From positions 1-23,824 of the forward strand of contig JAKLKB010000109.1 in NCBI GenBank assembly GCA_023150835.1: DNA of 23,824 bases, given 5' to 3'. Under the pieces are notes generated by a model. It saw only the letters and a list, made by a program, of their open reading frames with translations. It searched no databases and was not told where the DNA came from. A program made the translations under genes and the position numbers. Within the stretch, counting starts at the first letter, position 1; every line of letters begins with the position of its first letter. Source of the DNA: Myxococcota bacterium (GTDB taxonomy: Bacteria; Myxococcota_C; UBA6777). Positions 14,595-21,718 of this stretch are shown piece by piece.

Positions 14595-15488
14595 ATGCAA
14601 GCCTTTCTTGAAAGCCTCGTACCTTGGGGATATCAAGTCCTCCACAGCATCCAATCTTGGGCCCACCCTTGGCTTGACGCCTTCTTTCTCGTCCTCACTC
14701 GGCTTGGCGATGCCGAAGGCTACCTCTTGCTCCTTCCCGTCATGTATTGGTGCGTCGATGCGCACGCTGGACGCCGCATCAGCCTCGGCGTCTTGCACGT
14801 TCTGCTGCTCAACACAGTCATCAAGCTCTACGTCGCGATCCCCCGACCCGATCCCGCCAACATCCGTGTCATCGGATACGCCAAAGGCTTTTCTTTCCCC
14901 AGCGGCCACGCCCAAGGCGTCATGACCTTGGCCGCCTATCTTGGCCGTCACATCCGAAAACCTTGGTTCTGGTTCACCCTCGCCGTCTTGACCCTCTCCA
15001 TCGGCTTTTCTCGCCTGTACCTCGCCGTCCACTTCCCCCAAGATATCCTCGGCGGCTGGCTGCTCGCCCTCCTTGGACTCGCCCTGCTGTGGACCCTCGA
15101 AGCCCCCCTCTCTTCGTGGCTTTCCCGCCAACCCCTCCTCCTCCAACTCGCTCTCTGCTTTCCTCTCCCCCTCTTCGTCTACTTCGCTTTCCATCACCCC
15201 TCCCGTGTCCCCGCCGCCGCCGCCGTCCTCGGCTTTGGCCTCGGCATCGCCCTCGAACGCCGCTTTGTTCGCTTTTCCTCCGACGGCCCCCTTCACCATC
15301 GCGCCTTGCGCTATCTCGCCGTCCTCCCCCTCGGTCTGATCGTCTTCGGACTCAAGCTCCTTTTGCCCGACTCCGATCTCTCCCGCCTCTTCCGATACAC
15401 CCTCGCCGCCACCTTCGGCACCTTCCTCGCCCCTTGGTTCTTCCTCCGCCTCGGCATCGCCTCCAAAGAATCTCCCCCTGCCCATTAG
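14595..15488 (+). CDS. PAP2-family membrane phosphatase
   Basis: A 297-aa polytopic protein with all three PAP2 signatures: K77...R84-P85, PSGH (P102-H105), and S139-R140...H146...D150. These form the phosphatase site, with H105 and H146 as expected catalytic histidines. Several more helices follow the domain, so it is longer than minimal PAP2 enzymes. Family members remove phosphate from lipid phosphates such as undecaprenyl pyrophosphate. With a UbiA phosphoribosyltransferase in the same run, the mycobacterial phosphatase Rv3807c, beside Rv3806c, is the tempting parallel; undecaprenyl-pyrophosphate recycling is the plain alternative. The start lacks a clear ribosome binding site and follows the second kinase by 72 bases. 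Last gene of the run. Confidence 0.88.
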   Translation: MQAFLESLVPWGYQVLHSIQSWAHPWLDAFFLVLTRLGDAEGYLLLLPVMYWCVDAHAGRRISLGVLHVLLLNTVIKLYVAIPRPDPANIRVIGYAKGFSFPSGHAQGVMTLAAYLGRHIRKPWFWFTLAVLTLSIGFSRLYLAVHFPQDILGGWLLALLGLALLWTLEAPLSSWLSRQPLLLQLALCFPLPLFVYFAFHHPSRVPAAAAVLGFGLGIALERRFVRFSSDGPLHHRALRYLAVLPLGLIVFGLKLLLPDSDLSRLFRYTLAATFGTFLAPWFFLRLGIASKESPPAH

Positions 15489-15518
15489 CTTGGATTCGAT
15501 TTTTGTTTTTGTTTTTGT

Positions 15519-15633
15519 GGGGTTTCACCCCACACCCCACAAGGGAGCTTTGCCCCCTTGACCCCCGTGTTGGCGAAATGATCGTCGGTTTTTCAAACCA
15601 ACCGCTGTGTCGCTTGAAATGCCGCGAACACGG
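15519..15633 (+). repeat. 115-bp dispersed repeat, copy 2
   Basis: Same element as 5793-5906 but in the opposite orientation. It runs from ggggtttcacccca through acaagggagc and ccttgaccccc to gtcgcttgaaat and cgcgaacacgg. It starts 31 bases after the PAP2 stop. Confidence 0.7.
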
Positions 15634-15646
15634 CGCATTGGAAAAT

Positions 15647-15835
15647 TGCACTTTTCTCGAACCCACCCTCGCTAAAGTCCAGAAAACTGCACTTTCCCCG
15701 AACCCACCCTCGCTAAAGTCCAGAAAACTGCACTTTCCTCGAACCCACCCTCGCTAAAGTCCAGAAAACTGCACTTTCCTCGAACCCACCCTCGCTAAAG
15801 TCCAGAAAACTGCACTTTCCCCGAACCCACCCTCG
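15647..15835 (+). repeat. 41-bp tandem repeat array, 4.6 copies
   Basis: Units start at 15647, 15688, 15729, 15770 and 15811 (last one partial, about 25 bases). Each runs tgcactttcctcgaaccc...gctaaagtccagaaaac. Copies differ mainly at one or two C/T positions, so amplification is recent. The junction gaaaactgcacttt(t/c)c is close to a palindrome centred on tgca. Because 41 is not a multiple of three, the array cannot be a coding repeat. A further fragment of the unit sits at 16194-16221. Confidence 0.9.
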
Positions 15836-15836
15836 G

Positions 15837-16150
15837 GGTCCGTTCAAACCAACGCCATGAGAGAGGTATCAAGATGCAACACATTTCAGCGAGGTCAACC
15901 ACACATGGTTGCCCCTACGTGTTGGAAATCACACGGTGTTTTGTAGGGGCAGGCCCCCGTGCCTGCCCTCGCTCTGTTGCGTCGGTGACCTCGAGTGGGT
16001 CCGTTCAAACCAACCTCAGCTAGGGCAACCACACCTAGTTGCCCCTACGTGTTGGAAATCACACGGTGTTTACCACACATGGTTGCCCCGACGTGTTGGA
16101 ATCACACGGTGTTTCGTAGGGGCAGACAGGTGTGCCTGCCCTCGATCTAT
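15837..16150 (+). repeat. Cluster of palindromic repeat units
   Basis: Two units start with ggtccgttcaaaccaac (15837 and 15998) and then share a palindrome ending gttgcccctacgtgttgg and aatcacacggtgttt. A third partial copy of the latter begins near 16073. Each full unit also has a gggcag...ctgccc hairpin (15944-15969 and 16100-16141) and the tail ctattgcgtcggtgacctc or its variant. Palindrome 16021-16047 (tagggcaac...gttgccccta) is the cleanest. Confidence 0.75.
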
Positions 16151-16193
16151 TGCGTCGGTGACCTCTTCATCGCCATCTGTTTTGAACGAACCC

Positions 16194-16221
16194 TCCAGAA
16201 AACTGCACTTTCCTCGAACTC
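16194..16221 (+). repeat. Isolated fragment of the 41-bp repeat
   Basis: ccagaaaactgcactttcct + cgaac matches the junction of two 41-bp units from the array at 15647-15835. It sits about 360 bases beyond that array, between palindromic units. Confidence 0.75.
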
Positions 16222-16228
16222 ATACGGT

Positions 16229-16302
16229 GTCCGAGTGATCTGTGATCGAAGGAGAGTGCGTAGATGCCCGATTATTGGGCAGCCCCCTGTGGCTGCCCCT
16301 AA
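16229..16302 (+). repeat. Palindromic dispersed repeat (copy 2)
   Basis: The leader tccgagtgatctgtgatcg + aaggagagtgcgtag matches 23605-23640. The palindrome at 16277-16302 has the same arms as at 4247-4272, but with the centre inverted (ccccctgtgg rather than ccacaggggg). Confidence 0.75.
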
Positions 16303-16399
16303 CTTCTTTACGATCATACAACGGGCGGATCTCGTATCACCCTCGCAAAAGTCCAAAAAAGTTCAGAGAACACGGGCAGAAAAAATGGGGGGGGGATTT

Positions 16400-17197
16400 T
16401 TAGGGGGTAGGTGGATTCGGAGAGACAGGAGAAGGCGCGGGAGTGGGTTCGGAGGCAGGTTTGGGGGAGGCAGAAGGCTCGTTGTGGATACCGGGGAAAA
16501 GCTCAGCCTGATCGTCAGGCACGAGACAGAGAGCGAACTTGCGGAGCATCCGATAGCTTTCAGCCCAAAGGGTATAAGCGCGACGCCAAAGGTCGGCGCT
16601 CTCTGCAACGGAAGATATTTGAAGGCTCTGCAACAGATCGGAGGCGGCGATCTTGGCTTCGGTGAGGTAGGAGTCGGTTAAGAGGGCATAGGCGGCTCGT
16701 TGTTGGGGATAGCGGCCCAAGAGTTCGAGCCAAGCCAAGACATCTTCAGCATCGTCTCGACGCCCTCGTCCTTGTTGGATCTTTTTGATGCGTTCTTGTT
16801 CTTGGGCGACGCCTCGAAACAGCAACAAGCAGATCTGTTCAAGTTCGACATCGTAGCCACGCACGCGCTCTACCAACAAACGAAACGTCTCGGAACGTTC
16901 GCCCGCCGAAAGATCGTATTGATGGTCGGCTTGGTAGAACAACCAAAAGAGTTCAGGCAAGGCGCGGTAAGCTTGTTCGAGAGCGGCGATGCGTTCGGAG
17001 CTGAATTCTTTGGGGAGCTTGGGCAACAACACTTCGAATTGGGTACGCATGGTTTCGGTGAGCGTTTGTGCGCGCACACGACGAACACGCGGTCGCTGTA
17101 CCGCCTCCAGCGAGACGGCAAGAAGGCTGGGTTTCTTTTGCTGGAGGATCGTTGTGAGATCGGGTTGGGGCAAGACCTTGTTTTTTGTCGCGGTCAT
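16400..17197 (-). CDS. Unrecognised helical protein with Pro-rich tail
   Basis: A 265-aa soluble protein; ATG 17197 has GAGGAG 5 bases upstream, a strong start. Residues 1-45 are basic (RPRVRRVRAQ). Residues 46-225 are almost all helical, rich in Leu, Arg and Glu, with many Trp/Tyr (ELFWLFYQADHQYD; ADLWRRAYTLWAESYRML), which suggests a helical bundle or TPR-like packing. The last 30 residues are Pro/Ser-rich (PAPSPVSPNPPTP). There is no signal peptide or membrane segment. I do not recognise the family. It lies downstream of the O-methyltransferase on the same strand, 324 bases away, so a shared operon is doubtful. Confidence 0.8.
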   Translation of the reverse strand: MTATKNKVLPQPDLTTILQQKKPSLLAVSLEAVQRPRVRRVRAQTLTETMRTQFEVLLPKLPKEFSSERIAALEQAYRALPELFWLFYQADHQYDLSAGERSETFRLLVERVRGYDVELEQICLLLFRGVAQEQERIKKIQQGRGRRDDAEDVLAWLELLGRYPQQRAAYALLTDSYLTEAKIAASDLLQSLQISSVAESADLWRRAYTLWAESYRMLRKFALCLVPDDQAELFPGIHNEPSASPKPASEPTPAPSPVSPNPPTP

Positions 17198-17521
17198 GTG
17201 GACTCCTCAGTACATCAAAAAGGACAGAAGACGCTTCTCGCAGAAAACAATCGTTGATTCGCTAGGTGTTTGCGGCAGGTCTCCGCATCTCTCTGTTTTA
17301 CAGCGTGGTTGTTATCCTACAGATCTCCATCGCCCACGCAAGCCTTTTTTCTTCACCGCAAACCACCGCCCCACACTTCCTCTTCCTCTGCCTTGCGTTC
17401 TATCGCCCCCCCACGCTTCCTCTGCCTCTGCCTTGCGTTCTATCGCCTCCCTTCTCCTTCCTTCCCCTTCTCCTTTCTGCCTTCTTTCCGTGTCGTCCGT
17501 GGACTCTTCCTCTGCCGTATC
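17198..17521. other. 324-bp gap with a pyrimidine-rich direct repeat
   Basis: No gene is supported. On the plus strand, 17340-17520 is very C/T-rich and carries a 32-base direct repeat (17376-17407 and 17416-17447). The end near 17198 holds the ribosome binding site and presumed promoter of the 265-aa gene. Confidence 0.5.
17376..17447. repeat. Pair of 32-bp direct repeats, 40-bp period
   Basis: Two near-identical copies, cttcctcttcctctgccttg + cgttctatcgcc, at 17376-17407 and 17416-17447, separated by 8 bases. They lie downstream of the O-methyltransferase stop. Confidence 0.8.
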
Positions 17522-18184
17522 TTAGCGTTTGCGCACCAAGGTCAGTCCGTCAGCGATGGGGAGCAGACTCATCGACACGCGGTCGTCGTCGTGGATCTTG
17601 GCGTTGAGGGCGCGGATGGCGAGGGTATCGACTTCTTGGTCGTTGGGGTCGGCCACCGAACCGCCCCACAAGACGTTATCGACAAGCAGCAAACCGCCGC
17701 GCCGCAACAAGCGCAAGCAAAGTTCGTAATAAGCGTCATAGTTGCTTTTATCGGCATCGATGAACGCCATATCGAAGGTGCCAGCTTGTCCCGCATCCAA
17801 CAAGCCTTGCAACGTCTCCACCGCAGGAGCCAAACGCAACGTCATCTTGTGCGCGACTCCCGCATCCGCCCAATAACGCCGAGCGATATCCGTCCATTCT
17901 TCGCTGACATCACAGGCCCAAAGCTGCCCATCTTCGGGCAAAGCCAATGCCATCGACAGCGCACTATAACCCGTGAAGGTCCCCACTTCCACGATCTTCC
18001 TTGCCCCTGTCAGCTCGACCAAAAAGCCCATCAATTGGCCTTGTTCAGGCGCGATCTGCATCCGAGCCATCGGCAACAACGCTGTCTCTTCACGCAAAGA
18101 CCGCTGCAACGCCGTCTCTCGCAAAGAATGCTGTAAAAAATACGAAAATAGCCGATCATCCAACGCCAACGTCCGATTTGACAT
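17522..18184 (-). CDS. Class I SAM-dependent O-methyltransferase
   Basis: A 220-aa cytosolic enzyme of the catechol/caffeoyl-CoA O-methyltransferase type (Methyltransf_3). ATG 18184 follows AAGGAG at 8 bases; an upstream ATG at 18217 has no site. The SAM pocket is E66-V-G68-TFTG72-YSAL. FIDADKSNY (D143, D145, K146) and VDN (D169, N170) supply the expected metal ligands and catalytic residue. Length and motif order are normal for the family. It methylates a hydroxyl group on a small aromatic or similar acceptor using a divalent metal; the substrate cannot be read from the sequence. No biosynthetic partner genes are adjacent. Confidence 0.92.
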   Translation of the reverse strand: MSNRTLALDDRLFSYFLQHSLRETALQRSLREETALLPMARMQIAPEQGQLMGFLVELTGARKIVEVGTFTGYSALSMALALPEDGQLWACDVSEEWTDIARRYWADAGVAHKMTLRLAPAVETLQGLLDAGQAGTFDMAFIDADKSNYDAYYELCLRLLRRGGLLLVDNVLWGGSVADPNDQEVDTLAIRALNAKIHDDDRVSMSLLPIADGLTLVRKR

Positions 18185-18314
18185 CAGTTCTACTCCTTTT
18201 GGTTCTCGACACACCAACGAAAAACCCGCGACTGCGCCCTTGCTGATAGCATAGGAGCGGCGCGGTTGGATAGATTTGTGGGAAGATCGTGCGATGTCAA
18301 ACCAAGTGGTGCGG

Positions 18315-18379
18315 TGTCGAACTTTGAGGGCGGGCGTCGCGTCTGCGCGGATACGCTTGACCGCACAAGCCAGATCAGC
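18315..18379 (+). repeat. 65-bp direct repeat bracketing the toxin-antitoxin pair, left copy
   Basis: It begins tgtcgaactttg and ends agatcagc, with a 26-base core (18337-18362) identical to 19635-19660. Identity over the full 65 bases is about 85 percent by eye. Confidence 0.85.
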
Positions 18380-18440
18380 CTCAAGATATTCGAGTCCTCA
18401 TGCCTTCGGGCGTTGCGCCATCATCGCTCCTCTTCTTGGC

Positions 18441-18468
18441 TTGATTCTTTTGTTTCACTTGCTACACT
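18441..18468 (+). promoter_or_regulatory. Candidate promoter of the toxin-antitoxin operon
   Basis: ttgatt (18441-18446), 16 bases, then tacact (18463-18468): four of six matches to each of the usual -35 and -10 boxes. The palindrome at 18471-18492 follows directly, where a repressor would block the polymerase. Confidence 0.5.
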
Positions 18469-18470
18469 TG

Positions 18471-18492
18471 CTTCGTTTGTATCCAAACGAAG
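18471..18492 (+). promoter_or_regulatory. Perfect inverted repeat, likely autoregulatory operator
   Basis: cttcgtttg (18471-18479), tatc, caaacgaag (18484-18492): nine of nine bases pair. It sits between the candidate -10 box and the antitoxin start at 18508, the usual position of an antitoxin-bound operator. The HTH protein encoded next is the obvious binder. Confidence 0.7.
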
Positions 18493-18507
18493 GAACAGGA
18501 CAAAACA

Positions 18508-18963
18508 ATGGCTCTTCAAAACCCACCGTTGACCCCAACAGCCCAAGAAACATCGCTCGCCAAAAGGTCAAGCCAAATTCTCGCAAAGCACCTAAAGAGC
18601 GGAGGGAGCGTCAAGCTGAAACTCGATCAAGCGGGTCAGCCCGAAGAAGTACTTGAAATCCCTTCTTCTCTGTTGCACTTGCTTCACCGCGTGTTGGAAG
18701 AGATGGCGAAAGGAAACACGCTCGCCATCTTCCCACAAGAAGAAGAACTGACGACAAGTCAAGCCGCTGAGGTGTTGGGGGTTTCGAGGCCCTTCCTCCT
18801 GAAGCTGCTGGAAGACGGTGAAATAGCCTACCGACAAGTCGGCTCTCATCGGCGAATCACCTCCAAAGAACTGGTGGAATACAAAGAGCGAACAAAAAAG
18901 CAACGAAAAGAAGTGCTTGATCAACTCGCAGCAGAAGCACAAGAACTCGATATGGGTTATTAG
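18508..18963 (+). CDS. Excisionase-type HTH antitoxin
   Basis: A 151-aa protein; ATG 18508 has AGGA 7 bases upstream. Residues 1-70 are a variable region. Residues 80-130 are a MerR/excisionase-like helix-turn-helix: LTTSQAAEVLGVSRPFLLKL, then LEDGEIAYRQVGSHRRI and the following helix. This is the DNA-binding fold found in antitoxins paired with PIN-domain toxins. It should neutralise the toxin encoded 3 bases downstream and repress the operon through the palindrome at 18471-18492. The whole unit lies between 65-bp direct repeats. Confidence 0.82.
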   Translation: MALQNPPLTPTAQETSLAKRSSQILAKHLKSGGSVKLKLDQAGQPEEVLEIPSSLLHLLHRVLEEMAKGNTLAIFPQEEELTTSQAAEVLGVSRPFLLKLLEDGEIAYRQVGSHRRITSKELVEYKERTKKQRKEVLDQLAAEAQELDMGY

Positions 18964-18966
18964 GCG

Positions 18967-19536
18967 ATGCCTCATTTTTCCGCGCTGTTCGATGCTTGCG
19001 TTCTTTATCCAGCTCCTCTCCGAGATCTTTTGATGCGCCTTGCTTTGATCGGCTTGTTTCAAGCGAAATGGAGTGCGCAAATCCACGAGGAATGGATGCG
19101 AAATGTGTTGCAAAGTCGGCCTGACCTCAGCAGAGAAAGGCTTGAAAAAACGAGGGAGTTGATGGATCGGCACGCCACTGACGCGCTTGTTGAAGGATAC
19201 GAACATCTTATTCACCAACTCGAGCTTCCCGACGAAGGAGATCGACACGTTCTCGCTGCCGCGATACACGCCAAAGTCGACGTGATCGTGACATTTAACC
19301 TCAAGGATTTCCCTCGCTCTGTGTTGCGACCGTACGGAATCCTCCCTCTACACCCTGACGTCTTTCTTTGCGAATTGCTCGATATCGACCAAGACTCGGT
19401 CTGTCAAGCTGTGCGCGAGCAGCGTTTGTCTCTCAAAAATCCTCCCAAAACGGCACGCGATCTACTCGAAACCCTCGAACAGCAAGGCTTGAAAAAAAGC
19501 GTCGAGCGATTGAACGAGAAACTTGCTCTTCTCTGA
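18967..19536 (+). CDS. PIN-domain ribonuclease toxin (VapC-like)
   Basis: A 189-aa protein whose ATG follows the antitoxin stop by 3 bases, so translation is probably coupled. The N-terminus FDACVLYP gives the first acidic residue of the PIN site (D9). E41/E42 in IHEEWMRN, D89/D92 in PDEGDRHVLAAAI and D114 in TFNLKDFP supply the rest, as in PIN_3-type proteins. The acidic cluster binds Mg2+ or Mn2+ to cut RNA. The extra 50 C-terminal residues are helical and end KSVERLNEKLALL. All key acidic residues are present, so it should be active. The RNA target is unknown. Confidence 0.85.
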   Translation: MPHFSALFDACVLYPAPLRDLLMRLALIGLFQAKWSAQIHEEWMRNVLQSRPDLSRERLEKTRELMDRHATDALVEGYEHLIHQLELPDEGDRHVLAAAIHAKVDVIVTFNLKDFPRSVLRPYGILPLHPDVFLCELLDIDQDSVCQAVREQRLSLKNPPKTARDLLETLEQQGLKKSVERLNEKLALL

Positions 19537-19612
19537 CCTTTTTTGAAACCCGACACCTCAACAAACCCATCCAACCAGCGAACCCATCCAACAGCGGGCG
19601 AACACAAACCGA

Positions 19613-19677
19613 TGTCGAACTTTGGGGGAGGGCATCGCGTCTGCGCGGATACGCTTGACCACACACGCTAGATCAGC
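19613..19677 (+). repeat. 65-bp direct repeat bracketing the toxin-antitoxin pair, right copy
   Basis: Same orientation and length as 18315-18379; the 26-base core is at 19635-19660. It ends about 73 bases before the metG start codon, so it may lie inside the metG promoter region. Confidence 0.85.
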
Positions 19678-19750
19678 TAAAGAAGCCGTCTCTTTTTCTT
19701 TGGATGCTTCGCCCAACACGATCTAGGCTGTGAGATCCGCAGGAGGCCGC

Positions 19751-21718
19751 GTGAACACATTTTATATCTCGACGCCCATCTACTACGTTAACGGCGCACC
19801 GCACATCGGGCATGCGTACACAACGATCGTGGCCGATGCTTTTGCTCGCTACTATCGACAAGCCGGATACGACGTGTTTTTTCAAACAGGAACGGACGAA
19901 CACGGGCTCAAGATCCAACGGGCCGCCGAAAGCCTTGGCATCTCCCCCCGTGAATTGGCCGATATCAACTCCGCCAAGTTTCTCGAACTCTTCAAAAAAC
20001 TCGATATCCGATACGACCGATTCATCCGCACCACCGAAGAGGCCCACAAAGCCGTCGTCACCGAAGTGGTCCGACGCATGATCGAACATGGCGACGTCTA
20101 TCTCGCCAAGTACGCAGGCTGGTACTCCGCAAGCGATGAAGCCTATTACGATGAGCTAGAAGTCGAAAACGGTCGTGCCAAAGCCAGCGGTTCGGTGGTC
20201 GAATGGGTCGAAGAAGAAAGCTATTTCTTCCGATTGAGCCGATACGCCGAGCCTTTGCTGCGTTGGTACAAAGAGGATCCCCAAAGCGTTCAACCCGATG
20301 CGCGGCGCAATGAAGTGATCGCGTTCGTCGAAGGCGGCCTCAAAGACCTTTCGATCAGCCGCACGACTTTTTCTTGGGGAATCCCCATGCCCCAAGATCC
20401 CAAACACGTCCTCTACGTCTGGGTGGACGCCCTCACCAACTACATCACAGGCGCAGGTGCCTTCCAAGACGAAGAACGCTATGCGCGATATTGGCCTTGC
20501 GATATCCACCTGATCGGCAAAGATATCTTGCGCTTTCATGCGGTGTATTGGCCCGCTTTCTTGTTGAGCGCAGGACTGACCGTCCCCAAACAAGTCTTTG
20601 CACATGGCTGGTGGATGAACGAAGGCTACAAGATGAGCAAGTCGCTCAACAACTTTATTGATGCCTTCGCTCTGGCCGAAGAATACGAACTGGATGTCTT
20701 GCGCTACTATCTCTTGCGTGAAGTCCCCCTCGGAAACGACGGCAACTTTGCACGCGAACGGTTGATCGAACGCAACAACGGCGAACTGGCCGACAACATC
20801 GGCAACTTGGTGAATCGCACCTTGCGGATGGCCCAAGGCTACATCCAAAACCAAGCCCCCGCACCCGCCGAAACCAACGAAGAGATCGATCGCAACTTGC
20901 GCAATGCAGCCGCCGAAGCAGTCCAAAAGATCGATGAATTCGTCAGCAAGCGGCAGCTTCATTTTGCGCTTGAACAACTGCTATCGTGGAGCAGCGCGCT
21001 CAACCTGTATGTCCATACCACCGAGCCTTGGAAACTTCAAAAAGCCGAAGATCCCACGCGCTTGCACCAAGTCCTCTACCACGCCCTCGAAGGCATCCGT
21101 ATCTTGGGCATCCTCGCGGCTGCGTTTTTGCCCAACACCTCGGACAAGATCCTCGATGCGTTGAGCCAAACCGCCCCCGAACAACGGCTATTTTCTGCGC
21201 TTGCTTGGGGTGGACTCCAAGAAGGAACCCCCCTGAACAAACCCGAGATCCTCTTTACCAAGTTCGAGACCAAGATGACACAAGACAACACAAACCAAGC
21301 AACCACCGAACCCAAAGCCGCTGAAGCCAAACCCGCTGAAGCCAAAAAAGAAAAGAAAGACAAAAAAGAAAAAGTCGAAGAACCCACAGGCCCGATCGAC
21401 TTCAGCGACTTTACGAAGGTGGAACTGCGCGTCGCCAAGATCCTCTCCGCAGAACGCGTCGAAGGTGCAGAAAAGCTACTCAAGCTCTCCGTCGACCTCG
21501 GCGAAGAACTGCCCCGCACCGTCGTCGCAGGCATCGCCAAAAGCTTCGCCCCCGAAGAACTGGTCGGACTCCACGTCGCCACCGTCGCCAACCTCAAACC
21601 CGCCAAGCTCTTTGGCATCCCCAGTCAAGCCATGCTACTCGCTGCCGACCGCCCCGACGGAAAAGTCGAACTCACCCGCTACAGCACCGATATCACTCCC
21701 GGAACACGCATCCGCTAA
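19751..21718 (+). CDS. metG: Methionyl-tRNA synthetase with C-terminal tRNA-binding domain
   Basis: A 655-aa class I synthetase that charges tRNA-Met. GTG 19751 is chosen because GGAGG lies 4-5 bases upstream and the product starts MNTFYISTPIYYVNGAPHIG, as in the family; an upstream GTG at 19730 has no such support. HIGH is H18-H21 and KMSKS is 294-298. The connective region (GWYSASDEAYY) has no Cys pairs, so this is the zinc-free form seen in Bacillus and Thermus-like enzymes. A helical anticodon domain follows, then a Lys/Ala/Glu-rich linker (about 520-545) and a Trbp111/EMAP-type OB-fold (550-655: VELRVAKI, GIAKSF, NLKPAKLFGIPSQAM). It looks fully intact. Confidence 0.97.
   Translation: MNTFYISTPIYYVNGAPHIGHAYTTIVADAFARYYRQAGYDVFFQTGTDEHGLKIQRAAESLGISPRELADINSAKFLELFKKLDIRYDRFIRTTEEAHKAVVTEVVRRMIEHGDVYLAKYAGWYSASDEAYYDELEVENGRAKASGSVVEWVEEESYFFRLSRYAEPLLRWYKEDPQSVQPDARRNEVIAFVEGGLKDLSISRTTFSWGIPMPQDPKHVLYVWVDALTNYITGAGAFQDEERYARYWPCDIHLIGKDILRFHAVYWPAFLLSAGLTVPKQVFAHGWWMNEGYKMSKSLNNFIDAFALAEEYELDVLRYYLLREVPLGNDGNFARERLIERNNGELADNIGNLVNRTLRMAQGYIQNQAPAPAETNEEIDRNLRNAAAEAVQKIDEFVSKRQLHFALEQLLSWSSALNLYVHTTEPWKLQKAEDPTRLHQVLYHALEGIRILGILAAAFLPNTSDKILDALSQTAPEQRLFSALAWGGLQEGTPLNKPEILFTKFETKMTQDNTNQATTEPKAAEAKPAEAKKEKKDKKEKVEEPTGPIDFSDFTKVELRVAKILSAERVEGAEKLLKLSVDLGEELPRTVVAGIAKSFAPEELVGLHVATVANLKPAKLFGIPSQAMLLAADRPDGKVELTRYSTDITPGTRIR

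Larger units (their letters stand above)
15489..16399. other. 0.9-kb non-coding repeat island
   Basis: No gene is supported between the PAP2 stop and the end of the minus-strand 265-aa gene. The stretch is a stack of repeats: T-rich DNA at 15500-15518, the 115-bp dispersed repeat (15519-15633), the 41-bp array (15647-15835), two related units with palindromes (15837-16150), an isolated 41-bp-type fragment (16194-16221) and a palindromic repeat copy (16229-16302). Confidence 0.7.

Noticed and set aside
14568-15757. Long frames on both strands over the PAP2 gene
   Set aside because: The PAP2 frame has all three family signatures; the others are Gly/Glu-rich or Arg/Pro-rich shadows, and one continues into the non-coding 41-bp array.
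15647-15835. CRISPR array
   Set aside because: The 41-bp units are directly adjacent with no unique spacers, and no cas gene is present.
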